DNA from: Hypomyces perniciosus
Lineage: Eukaryota; Ascomycota; Sordariomycetes; Hypocreales; Hypocreaceae
NCBI GenBank assembly: GCA_008477525.1
Contig: SPDT01000004.1
Span: 496,001 to 560,000 of the forward strand
Length of the DNA: 64,000 bases
Direction of reading: 5' to 3'
Shown here: positions 1 through 11,633 of the stretch, piece by piece
Numbering within the stretch: the first letter of the stretch is position 1
Layout: the number at the start of each line of letters is the position of its first letter
Translations under genes and position numbers: made by a program
Notes under the pieces: model-generated
The model's input: only the letters and a program-made list of their open reading frames with translations
What the model was told of the DNA's origin: nothing
Database searches by the model: none

Positions 1-110
1 TTCCATTTCTCTTTGCCAGTCTTCGGGGCTAGACATACATACAGAGTATAGAGTACTGGTTCAAAAACATGCCACCATCACCGGCTACCACGATCAAAAT
101 GCAAATTCGT

Positions 111-2689
111 TTATCCCCATTGGACGAGAATTTGTTTCTTTCCCTTCTTCCCCTTTTTGCCTTTTCCTCCCGCACCCTCGGCATCGTCTGCTTGGTCTTG
201 AGTAACCTCCGCAGGTGATACCGATGAGGAATTAGAGGCTCCCCATTGGAAGTTGGTCTCCTGGTGGCCAAAGTCCCTCCTTACGCCACGGCCCCTGCCG
301 TAGCCGAAGATGGTGGTCTGGGGTTTTGGTGCTGCTGGTAGAGCTGGGAATGCGTCCTCCCTGCGGACATTGTGTGGCGGTGCTCGCGCGCGTGTCTGTG
401 ATGGCGTTGACAACGACGACGACGAAGAACCGATCCAGGTTGGTTGAGAGGCAGCATGCGAAGAGGAGGAGGAGGATGATGCTGCTGGTGGTGGTAAGGA
501 GGGAAATGCGGATGATGAAGGGGGCCTGATAGAAGGTGATGACGAGACCCAATTAGGTGCCGCCCTCGGCGTAATGGGAGCTGGACCACCTAATCGCGTG
601 CTGTTCTTAAGCTTGAGTACTCTCGTCGAGTGTTTCTGCGATGGTGCAGCAGCAGGCAGAGCAGGGTTTGCGGCCGCGGCATGGGCCCATCCACTTGAGC
701 TCGAGGTTGCGCCGTGCATACCACTGAGACCTGGGAGACTAGGGTAATCTTCATTGATGGCCCGCCAGTCCTGCCATGCTTTCCTCAAGTTGTCTGCTTT
801 CGCCTTGTCCTCGAAGAGATCGGCCAATTCTCTGACGAGAATGCCGAGGGCATTTGATGAGACGTCGGCAAAGAGCGTGAAGAAGGCGTCAACCAGTTGC
901 GGGGCGGTAAAGCCGCCCTGTCGATATGTCGAGATGTGGCTGCGGAAGGTTGACATCTTATGGGTGTCATTGCCGAGGAGGTTTGCAGCTCGCTCAATGA
1001 CACTGCCATGGCGGACTAGACGAGCTCGTTCCTCGGCTGGAAGATTAGCCGTGTCGGCGATGCTGAGAGTCTGTGCCGAAGTTGCGAGCGTTTGGTCATT
1101 GGCGTTGGGTGTTGGTGTTGAGTTACCAGCACTTCGAGGTCGTGGTGGCGCAGCTGTACTTCTTGATGTCGAGACCTGGGCTGTTGGTGTTGGTGTTGGT
1201 GTTGGTGAAGGTGAAGCCGTGACGGGGGCAGTGGATGGCGTAGGAGTAGATAGTTGGCCACGGAAAGTTCGGTTCGAGCCTGCTGGCGCCGAGCTGATGG
1301 CCATTTGACGCTGGAAAGCCAGCTCATCTCTTCGCAAGGGCACGGTAGTCGTTGTCGTGGGCAGTATATGGTCATCGTTGGGGTCTCTGCCTCTGTTGCC
1401 TCCTCTCCCTCTCCCTCTAGATCGTCCCTCACCACCATCCCGTTGGCTGCCTCCTCCCCGCCTCTCCTGCTGATAGGACTGTCGAATGTCAAAAGCGGAG
1501 ATGTCGACTAGCCTAGCGTCCCTGCTTGCCCCTTTGCCTGCATGTTCTGCGAGGTGATGGGCTTGCATGTCGAGCTCAGACTCGAACACGACAAACTTCT
1601 TCTCCAAGCACCCGCGATCGGAGCAGAGGAAATGATCCTTTTTGAAGTGCTTCTCCAACTCTTCATAGTTGAGAAAATAGTGCGGCTGCCTCGAGTCCCT
1701 GCGGTCACAGATGAAGCATCGTTCGTGCTTCATGCGACAATGTTCGAATAATTTATCATCGTCATAAAAGCGCTCCCCACAGAATCCACACAGCGGATGA
1801 CCTTTGAAGCCCGTCTGGTCGGCAGCGCCAGGTTTGTCATCGCCGTGGCGCATGTGCTTCTCCAGCTCGCGGTCGGTGAAGAGCTCGTGCTCGTGGGTGA
1901 AGACCTTTTTGTTTCGAGTACAGAGATCGCACATGCGTTTCTTATGAGCAGATTTGACATGTCGGTGGAGGTCGGGCCATCCCAGGCCGGCAAAGTCGCA
2001 AGAGCCATCGGGACAGTTGTATCGTAGTAGGAGGACGGTGTCGCCGACAATATCCTCGTTGGCATATTTGATGCCGATGTTGCTGTCGGTAGTTGTGATG
2101 TCACGGGCCGTATAGTCTTCGAATTTCTTGTCAGGGTCGTCGGTGAAGATGACGAAGGAAGCCGAAGTCTACAGGTCGGTCAGTACCAAAACACACAACT
2201 CACAGGAGGGAGACATACTCGGCAATGTGCGCAGTCCTTGGTCTTGTAGAGCGCCCTCATGCGGAGACCGCAGATGTGGCAGGTCTTGTGGTTGCAAGGC
2301 GCGACACAGTGATGGGCAACCGGATTGGCGCAAATAAAGCAGAGTTCGGCATCTTCGTCGTCGTCGTCGTCGTCATTCTCCCTCACGACGGCATCGACCG
2401 CCTTGACGGCAGCTGAGGTGTCCTTGGCAGCAGATGCATCTGTTGGAACAAAAGCCGCGGCAGCAGCGTTTGTGCCTCTGGGTCCCTGGCCCTGGCCTTG
2501 ACCTTGACCTTGACCCTGACCGCGGTTGCTGGCACCTTTTCCTCCTCGTTTCTGGCCGCCTCCTCGATGAGAGCCTTGATTTCCTCTGCCACTGCCACGA
2601 CCCCGTGGTCTGGAGCTGCCGTCACCTCTTCCACTCCCACTTCCACTCCCACTTCCACCAGAGGCACTCGTTCCTTCAGCCGGCAGCAT
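111..2689 (-). CDS. hel2: E3 ubiquitin ligase Hel2 / ZNF598 homologue
   Basis: Ribosome-associated RING E3 ligase that, in the known family (yeast Hel2, human ZNF598), ubiquitinates 40S proteins on collided ribosomes and starts ribosome quality control in the cytosol. I read two exons, 2689-2219 and 2168-111, joined in phase 0 across a 50-bp intron (donor GTATGT, acceptor CTGTAG), giving 842 aa. A Gly/Ser/Arg/Gln-rich head (about 1-75, with a GQ repeat) and an acidic run are followed by a RING finger at about 117-156 (CFIC, CNHKTCHIC, CAHC). Next come the family's C2H2 fingers at about 205-390 (CDLC, CGFC, CFICD) and a long Ser/Pro-rich tail ending in a Lys/Gly-rich patch (GKGKKGKKGKK). The start is the first in-frame ATG before the head. 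RING plus finger order is diagnostic; exact tail length is read directly because exon 2 is uninterrupted. Confidence 0.95.
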
Positions 2690-2770
2690 GATTGCCCTCT
2701 CGGGTGGTTGGCGATGCGCTCTATTTGTTGGGGTGTCTCTTGGGTGATGTCTTGGTTCCGGCCAGATCAG

Positions 2771-2790
2771 TGTCGTGTCGTGTCGTGTCG
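2771..2790. repeat. Pentanucleotide microsatellite (TGTCG)4
   Basis: Four perfect TGTCG copies about 80 bp upstream of the hel2 start codon, so probably within its promoter or 5' leader. Confidence 0.85.
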
Positions 2791-3712
2791 AAGGAGAGGA
2801 GTTCGTTTCGTTTGGTGTAACAAGGAAGATGTACTCGTATGAAGATATGATGAGGAGGTCCCGGAACTTTTTTTACCCTTTATTATGTACGGAGTACTTC
2901 GTAGCTTTAGCCCCTCCACCAGGGCTTGAAGAATCGAGGGGCAGCAGCTTGCTTCTTAGGCAGTAACTAATACGGAGTACCTACGGAGTAGTAATAGAGC
3001 TCCAGTCTGCTTGATGAGTCAGCCAATTCAGGACTTTGCCTTTGCAATTATATAGCAAGGTAGTAATATGTCTGCGTTCTACTGGATTAAACTTGCTTTG
3101 GAAAGTCAGGACAAGGCAACCTATTTATTTCCCTATTTACCCGTCTCTTATCGCTCATCGGCGGAGTAATACTCCGTACCTGCAAGCCCTTTCCGGGGTT
3201 TGTTTGCAAGAGTCATCCGGCTAGAAACGCAGCCCTGTTCTGTGTGGGATCCCTGAAGTCACCATACTATTAGGAGGTACCATGCCAAATCTGTGTTTTT
3301 ACTTGCTGAATGCCAATCAAGCAAACGTGAGTAATACCATGAATGAGGATTCCAAATCCTAGCGGATTTCATAGTAGTATTAAACAGTCCAAGTCCGTGG
3401 CGTGGCTTTATGCATGGCGTGCAGTGCAATTCGGATGTTGACTCAGAATGACACAGAATTGGCGCGCCTCCTAATAATGAGCCCCAGAGCATCATCAACA
3501 GGCGAACCGAGAGGCAGACTCTCCTTTTTAGGAATATGCCCTACTCGTACGGGACTCATACGCATGTCGTTCACAGTTCTTCTTCCTCCCCCTGTTCGTT
3601 AAAATCATCAATGCCTACCAGACAAGTATCTAGTCCCAACATGCGTGCGTCTTCATTTCCTTCAACCCCCCGTAGATAGCTTGCCTTTTCGTCCAATGCC
3701 CATCCGTCCATT

Positions 3713-3737
3713 CATACCATACCATACCATACCATAC
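3713..3737. repeat. Pentanucleotide microsatellite (CATAC)5
   Basis: Five perfect CATAC copies in the spacer downstream of the SWIB gene. The same pentamer class occurs in the opposite orientation at 53323-53349. Confidence 0.9.
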
Positions 3738-4042
3738 GCACCTATCAAACCAAACAAAGCTATGTCTTTTTAGCCCAAAGGGGCAAAAGAGCCATGTAAA
3801 GAAATCCCACCTTTCCCAGCATTCTCCGTTCCTATGCTATACTCCCGATTGGCTTTGTCTCCGTGTGTGCCCAAAGAGATGGCTAGAGATGATATAAAAA
3901 AAAACCAAAGACATGCAATTCCTGATACGCCGCCAGGCGCCATAGCCACCATGATATTGACCTTAGTCGTCAGCCCGTCCGTCATACCGTCCGTCCGCCG
4001 CCCATTCCGTATAGCTTGTTGATACTTGAGTGTTATAACCAC

Positions 4043-5058
4043 TTACTCCTCCCCAACAGGGTAAAGGTGACTTCCGATCTCCTTGTTCATCCGGAACATG
4101 TCGACCCTGGCCTGTTTGAACACGGCTTGCATCTTCTCGTCGCAACGAATCTGGCGCTTATCCTTGGGGTCTTGAAGGTCATTGGCCTTGATGTGCTCCC
4201 AAAGCTTCTTGACGACCTGCGGGCGGGAAAGCTATTGAGGGAAGACAATGTCAGTGTGGTCTCCTTGCCTGAGCTGCGTAGTGTCAGACGTACCTGGGTC
4301 TCGCCACACAACTCTGACAGAGTGTCACTGAGTAAAAAGGGCTTCTGAAAGCCACCACCCGCCTTGCGTTTAGGTACAGAGTCACCGCTCGCATCCACCT
4401 CGCTATCGTCGTCTTCGCCCACCTTCTTGGTGCTCCTCTTTCGAGGCGTCTTCTTCTTCTTGGCCACCCTAGCCTTGTCGCCTCCGCCGCGGGTTGTGCG
4501 ACTCCTCGCCAGGCTGTTTTCCTGTGCCTGAAGCTGAGCAGCAAGACGAGCGTCAGAATCCTCAATGGATGAGGACCGCTTGGCCTTCTTCTTTGCCGGC
4601 TCGGGCGACGCAGACGGGTCAGTGGCATCGTTTTCGGACACACCATTGGTGGCAGAGCGCTTGTTGTTGGTCGACGGGCCGGGCATAGAAGAAGGAGGAA
4701 TGTCGCCAGCCTCGGCGCCAGAGACGGCGTCAAACCGCTCTTCTATGAGCTTCTTGATGGCATCCTAAGACAGTCTGTTGTTAGTACGGAGACGTAATGC
4801 ACCTTCAAAGACACGCCATGACAAACTAGCTCACCTTCTGGTCACTCAAATCCTTCCCTCCCAGAGCATTCTCCAAGCCCTGGCGAATCTTCTTGCGCGA
4901 GATTGTCTCGAGATCGGCCGTGGCGAGGATGTTGTCGATGATGGCGGTATAGCGCTCGCATTCCTCAGAGGTTACTGCGACGTAGTCCCGTTAGCTATGA
5001 GGCAAGTCGAGGGGGGGACACTCAACAAAGGCTGTCTTGACGCACGTGGGATGCTCAT
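4043..5058 (-). CDS. DEK_C + SWIB/MDM2 domain protein (Uaf30/Tri1-like)
   Basis: Nuclear chromatin or Pol I-factor type protein. SWIB proteins with an N-terminal DEK_C domain include yeast Uaf30 (upstream activating factor for rDNA) and its paralogue Tri1. I read four exons (5058-5046, 4974-4835, 4764-4294, 4231-4043) with all phases closing, giving 270 aa. DEK_C lies at about 5-70 (helical region with ISRKKIRQGLENAL and DAIKKLIEERF). A basic Ser/Lys-rich linker at about 80-185 carries nuclear-localisation-like runs (KKKAKR, KKKKTPRKR). SWIB lies at about 190-268 (KPFLLSDTLSELCGETQ, LSRPQVVKKLWEHIKANDLQ, KMQAVFKQ, DMFRMNKEIGSHL). The first exon is only 13 nt, so the start depends on that small exon; the rest is secure. 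I cannot separate Uaf30 from Tri1 by sequence alone, so no symbol is given. Confidence 0.9.
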
Positions 5059-5395
5059 TTTGCCCTCTTCCACACAGCAACGGCGTAGAAAGCACAGCCA
5101 GTCCGTGTCGTCACGTGGGAGGTAAAACGGCGCGCGCTATACGCCAGCAGCACACTGGGGCGGATGATGAAGACTGCAATTCCAGATGCTGGTGAGGCTG
5201 ATGGTGAAGGTGGGACGGAAGCGCGCACCAGCTCTGTGACCTATCAGAGCATAACCTGCCGCTGCACAGAAGCTGGGAAAGCGAGCGGCGAGGCGCTGTA
5301 TATGTAGACGGACGCTTGGAGACGCTCAGCACGGCGGCAGGATGGTCGTCAGTCTGGTGCACGAGGTGGAATTGGCGTTCGCAATGCAGAGCAGC

Positions 5396-5452
5396 AGTGC
5401 AGTGCAGTGCAGTACAGTGCAGTGCAGTGCAGTGCAGTACAGTGCAGTGCAG
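5396..5452. repeat. Pentanucleotide microsatellite (AGTGC/AGTAC)n
   Basis: About eleven AGTGC units in head-to-tail array, with two units changed to AGTAC by the same single substitution. That pattern suggests duplication after the mutation. It lies about 340 bp upstream of the SWIB gene start. Confidence 0.9.
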
Positions 5453-6088
5453 ATTCGATGCGGTTTTCGGATCGGTGCGGTGACGCTTCCCGTGCGACGG
5501 TTAAAGGTGGATCACGAGGATCGCCTGGCTAGCTACCTGGTGCGGATATAGGCGTTAGTTAGCAGCACTATGTTATGTATGTTGTAGTGTTTTAATATGT
5601 GGTAGACATGGAGGAGCAGTAGTAGTGGTAGCAGTAGCAGCAGCAGTATGTATGCAGTATGTGAGTGTGTGTGTGTGTGTATGCACTCCACTGAGGCGTT
5701 CGATTGGCTGGTGACAGCAAACAAACAGACAGCTAGTATTAGCCCAAAGCCAGCAAGCCAGCAAGCCATACTCTGTACTTCGTACATACCGCGATTTTAG
5801 TATTACCTAGGTATGGGTACGAAGTAGGCATGTAGTAAGAAACAAACAAGAGAGTCGAGCCCAAAGTGAAGTGATGCTGTGCTTGGCGATGCCGCAGACT
5901 TTCGAACCCGGCAGTAATCAATCAAATGGCGGCGGCAATTCCGATACGATGGGCAAAGCACAAGCAAATGTCTCGCCCAACTCACCTTTGGCGGCGTTTG
6001 TTTTGTTTGTCTCTTTTTTTTCGGTGAGAATTGGGGGCAGTTTGGAGAAAGTTGAAAGAGGAACAAAGTGCTGTGCAGTTCGCAGCTC

Positions 6089-6125
6089 AGAGCAGAGCAG
6101 AGCAGAGCAGAGCAGAGCAGAGCAG
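6089..6125. repeat. Pentanucleotide microsatellite (AGCAG)n
   Basis: About seven AGCAG units in perfect tandem, in the same spacer as the AGTGC array. Confidence 0.85.
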
Positions 6126-6241
6126 CTCTTAGTGGCGCCAGCGGCTCACGGCAGAGAGGGGAAGTCGGTGTGGCTTGAAGCGGGCTGAATGTGGCTGGTG
6201 GACAAGAACCATGACGAACAAGGCAAACATGACATCTTCAG

Positions 6242-6268
6242 CTCTCTCTCTCTCTCTCTCTCTCTCTC
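6242..6268. repeat. Dinucleotide microsatellite (CT)n
   Basis: About thirteen CT units; on the minus strand it is an AG tract about 100 bp beyond the stop codon of the DUF3445 gene. Confidence 0.85.
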
Positions 6269-6372
6269 ATCTCATCCCATTCACCTGGCAGCAAACACAC
6301 ACTCTAGAGTCCTACGGAGTCTCCGTGGACTGTGACGGGCCACTGCATTGTCCATATCCAAGAGACCCAGAC

Positions 6373-7796
6373 TCAATTCACCGCCCTGAGATATTCACAC
6401 ACGCGCTCTCCCCATCGCACAGTCCCCTTGTACTCCCACATTCCCGGCGCATTGCCCACTTTGATACCCTCAATTGCATCCGCCAACTGCGGCCCTAGCC
6501 CTTCCTCTTTGAGGTCACGGATTGGGTAGAGGTACGTCTTCAAGGATAAGAGAACCGCCTGCGTCAGAGGCAGTCGGGTGATGGTCTGCAGCTCGATCCG
6601 TGCATATGTCTGCAAGGGAGCGCTCACGTTAGCAATCAACCACGTCATTCGTACCAGTGTCTCAGCCGGACTGACCTTGTCAATGTCTATTTCGTTATTA
6701 TTATCCGACAGCGAAGTTTGGCGGTGGGCCTCGCACTTGAATAACTCAGGGCTCGTTTGGATCGTCCACTTGACCATCTTGTCAGCCCATGCCATGTCCC
6801 GTCTCAGAAGACAGGGTATCCAGAAAAGCGACCCTCAACTCACATTGACACGCTTCATGCTCGCTCCCACTTCAAGCTTGCGGAAGAACCTCTCCGTGCT
6901 GGGTCCAATCTTCTCATACGAGGGCACCGGAGCGTGAATTTCTGTGAGCATCTTCCCCAACTGACTCGAAGGGTCGAATCCCGAGGGAAAGCAGGAGAGA
7001 AAAGCCACACTGCGATGGCCCTCAGGTTCTTCGCGGAGAAAGAACATATCCTCTTCTACCGTCTCTCCGAGAACTCGCAGGGCGGCCGCCATATCCTGCC
7101 CTGGATCTGTGGCGTGCGATGCGCCAGTCACGAGGTTCTCAAACCTGTGTCCCTTATCGGACAGCTTGAACATGGTAGGGAAGCGGACGGGGAGGTACTC
7201 CTTCAGTAAGAAACCGTAGAACTCTCGAACTGCGTCCGCCCCAGCGGGGATACATCCGTGAACGATGTTGTCATGCTGGGAGATGAGCTCTCGCCGAAGG
7301 GTGACTCTATCGAGGTAGTCCATGTCGATTGTGATGAGTTCTGACGGCTTAGAAGATTGTAAGCCTAATACCAGTTAGTTTCAATGTGTAGAGGCCGTCT
7401 CTTAATAGCTCTAGTAGCATCTGATCATTGGAGAAAAGGATTTCGATATACCCATTGTTACATGATAGACTGGCTTAAATGGTCGGTACTTGTTCGGCTC
7501 GGTCACCTTCCAGTCGAATTCCTTCAAGGGCTCAATCGTCACCAGTTCTGGTGCCGGCTTCTCGAGCAGACTAGATTTGGGCCTCTGGACATTGGGGCTG
7601 CCGAACAAAGGCCTCAGCTGTCAACTCAGATTACATTAGTTCACTACCTACCAAGGCATGAATGGTGAGATCAAGCACAATGACTTACACCGATATACAC
7701 GATGCCCAATAGAAGAATAGCAACACCAAGTGTTACTGCTGCTGGCATCGTAAAAGCCCTCAAGACTCCATCGACAACACCGTGAGCCACATCCAT
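6373..7796 (-). CDS. Membrane-anchored DUF3445 / haem-dependent oxidative N-demethylase-like protein
   Basis: Matches my memory of the DUF3445 family (HDOD, haem-dependent oxidative N-demethylase alpha-like), in which a haem-binding domain oxidatively demethylates small amines; the substrate here is unknown. Five exons (7796-7689, 7617-7452, 7364-6844, 6768-6676, 6609-6373) join in phase to 374 aa. Residues about 17-36 form one hydrophobic helix at the N terminus, predicting a membrane anchor or signal anchor. The conserved core runs from VYHVTMGLQ through DRVTLRRELI, LKEYLPVRFPTMF, KRVNWTIQTSPELF and ELQTITRLP. The fourth intron (6610-6675) is a multiple of three and also reads through without a stop, so an unspliced isoform is possible. 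The junction at 6768 was chosen because it restores the family's VNW-T/S-I stretch and has a CTGAC branch site 17 nt upstream. Confidence 0.82.
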
Positions 7797-8302
7797 GGCT
7801 AAATCTTCTAGATGATCAATTCCCGCACATAGACATTCCCACAGTGTATGTATGGCAAGACAGAATAAAGAACAGATAGATACACGGACTCGGGACGGAT
7901 CTAAAGTGATCGTGGGGGTAGCGTATCAGTTATAAGGTTACCGAGCACACCATTACGTAGTTTCACTATTACCATCTACTAATACCCCGTACTCAGTAAA
8001 ACATGTGGTGAACCGCCCTTCGTCCAATCGCATCTTGATCCTGTCTCAAGCCATTCCGTTCCCCCTCCCTCCATCTCGCGTTGGAATGAACAAGTCCGAT
8101 ACGCCAGCTCTCTCCCCTCACCCCCCACATGTTCCCCAAGACCAAGATGCTAGATAACTAAGGTAGTATCTAGTAGTAATACGCTTTTTACGTACTCGGA
8201 TCTCCAAGGATCAAGACGCGAGATCGGCTATTTTCTCCAGATAGTTTCCTAAACGGGATTGGCAATCGTGGCTTATCCGTTACTCTTTCGTCATTGGCTA
8301 TC
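7797..8302. other. Spacer: DUF3445 gene promoter / vWA gene 3' end
   Basis: About 500 bp. Nothing recognisable beyond the expected promoter of the DUF3445 gene (adjacent to 7796) and the 3' end of the vWA gene (stop at 8303). Confidence 0.5.
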
Positions 8303-11300
8303 TTAAACTTGTTCGTATGCGATCGTGATCAATTTGGCTGCCATGTCCTCATCCACAAGCCTCCCATGCTTGAAAATATCCTGCAATCCCTCGTCTGATC
8401 CCCGCAGCCTATCTGACCTGCACTGCAACTGGACGAAAAAGCCGTGCAGGTAGCTGATCTGGGACGGACCATCGGCTAGAGTGGCCAAGATATGAAGAAA
8501 GACAGCCAAGGCCGCGTGATATTCGGCTGTGTTCTGGATGGCCGAGAAGTACTCTTCCATGCGCTGAAATTGTTCTAGGATATCGGACGACGAAGGAATG
8601 AGGTAGGTGCCGTATAGGGACGAAAGGGAGACGGAATGAAGTCGGGTCCGAGGTGGAGGATCCTCTGATGTCTCAAGAGATACTAGTACATTGGTCTCTG
8701 CCTCAGCTGTTGCCGCAGAGACCGAAGGCCCGTATATCAGGTCTTCGAGCCTGACCTTTGCTTCGCCCACACCAGCCTGCTTCTGCAAATCCGCATGCTG
8801 CTCCGTAAAATGGTAAAGGAGGCGCATCCAGACAAACCGCTCAATGGCTTCGGATCCAACGTCTTCCATCAATCCTGCCAGACGAACGAGGACTACGAAT
8901 CCATCAATCGGGTATGCGATCAAGGGGCTCTCTGGAAGCATGGGGTGGATCCCGCAGAACGCAATCCGGAGCGTTTGCTGCAGTAGCATGGTGTCGTCCA
9001 CGACTCCAGATAGCGGGCTACCAACTGGCGTGAGACCGGCTCTCGTAGATATGCCTGGCAGCTTGGATAGCTCTTTGCAGCAACATTCCAGCACCATTCC
9101 AGGCTCCTTCTCAGAGTTGGAGAGTCTGATGATCCTGCTCTATCGATCAGATCTTCGATCGTTGTACAGAGTGTCGAGAGGAAGACGAGGAAGACGGTGC
9201 TCTCGTGAAATCGGTGTCTGTACACCTCCGCCAGTGTCTCCTCCCATAGTTTCCGGTTCTCCTTGACCTGGGGAGACACTAGGGGTAGGGCCGCAGTGAC
9301 ACGGTCGCCGTTGGGCAGCTCACCGGCCTGGAGGAGTAGGGATGCACAGGCATCGCAAGACGTGGTGGGAAGTATAACATCTGTCTCAGGATAGTTGCCG
9401 AGAACCAAGGGGTACTTGTGGCCAGCTCGTTGGTCAGGCTTTGGAAGGTGTAGTGTGTCTGGCTCCTCTGAGCTGGCCTGCAGTAATAAAGTCTGGATTG
9501 AGTTGGGCTGTCGGCAAATCGAGCACGTATCGTACAACCCGGGCTGACTGCTGAGGCCTGAGCTCCGCTTACCTTGGAAGCCTGGGAGAAAGAGCAGATC
9601 CCTGGTTTTGATTTCATGCTGCGCTCTAGATACAGGTTTCCTACGATCGTACGTTGTCGACCGGACGCTTAGCGGGCTGCATCTCTGCTCTAGCTGCCTG
9701 GGAGCTATCTCGTCCGTCAAGGGGTCCATGTAATGTCCTGCTGGAGAAGACATTGGAGTGAGCATTGCCGGGCTCGCGGAAGATTGATGGTCATAGATCC
9801 TCATGGTTGAGAGGACCTCGCCTAGGGTTTCGCCAAGCTTGCGGGAAAGCTCCCAGTCGGCTTCGACCTTTGCTTCGAAACGGCTCCAATTCTGTACATG
9901 CTGATGCCGCAGTGTGGACCTGAGAATATCTATTTCGAGCGTAGATGCCTCGAGCGGGTTGGGCTCGTTTTCGGTTTCTTGAGACGACGAAGATACAAGT
10001 TGATCCCAAAGATCCTCAGGCTGATGATCTGACGCTAATCTTGTTGACGCTGCCTGTAAGAGGCGGATCATAGTCTCTTTGCCCCAGGAGTCGATATCTT
10101 CTCTCTCCCAAAATTCTACTTCGGGCATTTTGTGAATTCGACGGGCGCTCTCTATCCACGCCTTGACTGCGGCACCTCTGCCGCGAGTCTTGGCAGCAAG
10201 GAGAATCACGTCCAGATCTGAGTAGTCTGACAATAACTCAATAGTCTCCTCTTTAGACATGGTGTTGTTGTAAATGGGGGTCATGTCGAATCTCCTCCCC
10301 CCAGGCAGCACCACCATGTCTGTGGAGAGCTGAGTCGGACTGGGAACTCGCACCCTAGACAGCTCGTCATAAGTAACCCTCGTAAGGTCTTCCCAACCTG
10401 TCGTTGGTCCAAACGGCGTGAATCTGGAGTGCTCCGGGAGCAGACTGGCGAATGACCCCTTTGCTTGGAAGACATAGAGGTCACCACTTTTCACGTCATG
10501 GAAGAGAAATACGCAATGTGGAGCCACAGCGAAAACGGACATGCCGACTGAGACGTTACACTGGAAAGGGTACCGAGATCGGTATCCAAAGAGAATAATG
10601 ACCGAAGCAGTGCCATGTAAACCTGTCCTTGGGATCGCATTGGCGAACTTATTGATAAGAGGCTCCTCGATATAGCCGTTGGTCATGAGGAACCACAACT
10701 TGGAGTTTTGGAGAGCCTGTCTGCTGATGGCATTCTCGAGGACGACAGATGGATCTGTTCCACGGCCAGGCTGTAGGGTCTCGACTTGAGCTGGTGATAT
10801 TGACCTATGGGATCGACCGTCCCAGGGTAAGATGCAGGATTGAGAGACGAGGATAGCGGGTTCCAGCTTCGAAGTCATGTGAGCAATAGCGACTTTCTCT
10901 TGTTCCAAGATCCTTCCTCTTGTGCTTCCAGAGATATCAACAGCAAACACAAGAGGCAGATTTCGGATCTCGATCGGCAAATCCGTTGTTGCCTCTGTAT
11001 ATGCCTGAGAACCTGCCGGAGGCGACGCAAGCTGAGCCCATCCTGGATGCATTTGAGGCGGCGGCGGAGCTCCAACCCAACGTTGTGGAGCAGAAGAGAT
11101 CAAGGGACTGACTGGTGGTGATGTTATGAATGAATGGTGAGAGGCCATGCCAGGTGTGGGCACTCTGCTGGTGCTTGAGAATCCATTGTCTGTATCAGAT
11201 GCATCTAGCTGCGGCGAACCCCTCGTGTGTCTATTACGAAGTCCTAGGAGAGGTTAGCCGCCTGTACTTTCTAAAATCTGGTAAGACTGAACGGCCTAGG

Positions 11301-11385
11301 AACACTTACGATCTCGCAGACCTCGGAGAAGACTGGTGCTCCCGAAAGTCTTTGGGGGGATCGGCTGATCTGGGGTGAGAGACAT
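8303..11385 (-). CDS. vWA-domain protein with two CxxC pairs, function unknown
   Basis: I do not recognise a named orthologue. Three exons (11385-11310, 11243-9187, 9139-8303) give 989 aa. After a Ser/Pro-rich head (about 1-115) comes a von Willebrand factor A fold beginning near residue 120: a beta strand LPLVFAVDISGST with the complete DxSxS metal-binding (MIDAS) signature, and later strand LWFLMTNG. A middle region has coil-forming helices. Two CxxC pairs about 70 residues apart (TCSICRQ, SCDACAS) could bind one zinc. The helical C-terminal third (from about 715) is in another frame and needs the 47-bp intron 9186-9140. Its donor (GTCTTC) is weak, so this junction is the least certain point; a frameshift or another splice is possible. 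The ATG at 11385 is the first in frame and follows stops. Confidence 0.75.
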
Positions 11386-11633
11386 TTGCAGTTGCTTTCC
11401 AGAGTACACTGGGAGATGAAGGCAGTCTGCTCAAAACCAGGGAAGAGGGAAACCTTTGCTTTCATATAGTCGGAAACTTCCTAAAGTGTCAATTTGAGTG
11501 AAAGAAGACAAAGAAATAGTCAGCCTGGTGGTCTTGACGCGGGCGACCGAGGCTGAGTGAATAAGGCGTCTAAGAGCTGAACCCTCATCGAGCCAATCCA
11601 GGCCACAGCCAACCCACCATGTGGCCTGCCACA

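Larger units (their letters stand above)
2690..4042. other. Spacer: hel2 5' side / SWIB gene 3' side
   Basis: About 1.35 kb without a supportable gene. It should hold the hel2 promoter (at 2690 onward) and the 3' UTR of the SWIB gene. It contains four tandem TGTCG units (2771-2790), several copies of the TAC-N3-GTA motif (2887-2903, 2971-2990, 3170-3178) and five CATAC units (3713-3737). The small ORFs here have no recognisable domain and no splice-consistent extension. Confidence 0.6.
5059..6372. other. Microsatellite-rich spacer upstream of the SWIB gene
   Basis: About 1.3 kb with no supported gene, between the SWIB gene start and the DUF3445 gene stop. It is unusually rich in simple repeats: an AGTGC pentamer tract (5396-5452), CAG-like triplets near 5600-5650, a GT tract (about 5665-5680), an AGCAG pentamer tract (about 6089-6125) and a CT tract (about 6242-6268). 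TAC-N3-GTA motifs lie at 5775-5785 and 5818-5826. The CT tract is in the stretch expected to hold the 3' UTR of the DUF3445 gene. Confidence 0.6.

Noticed and set aside
754..1308. 184-codon + strand ORF
   Set aside because: Antisense shadow of the Ser/Pro-rich hel2 tail.
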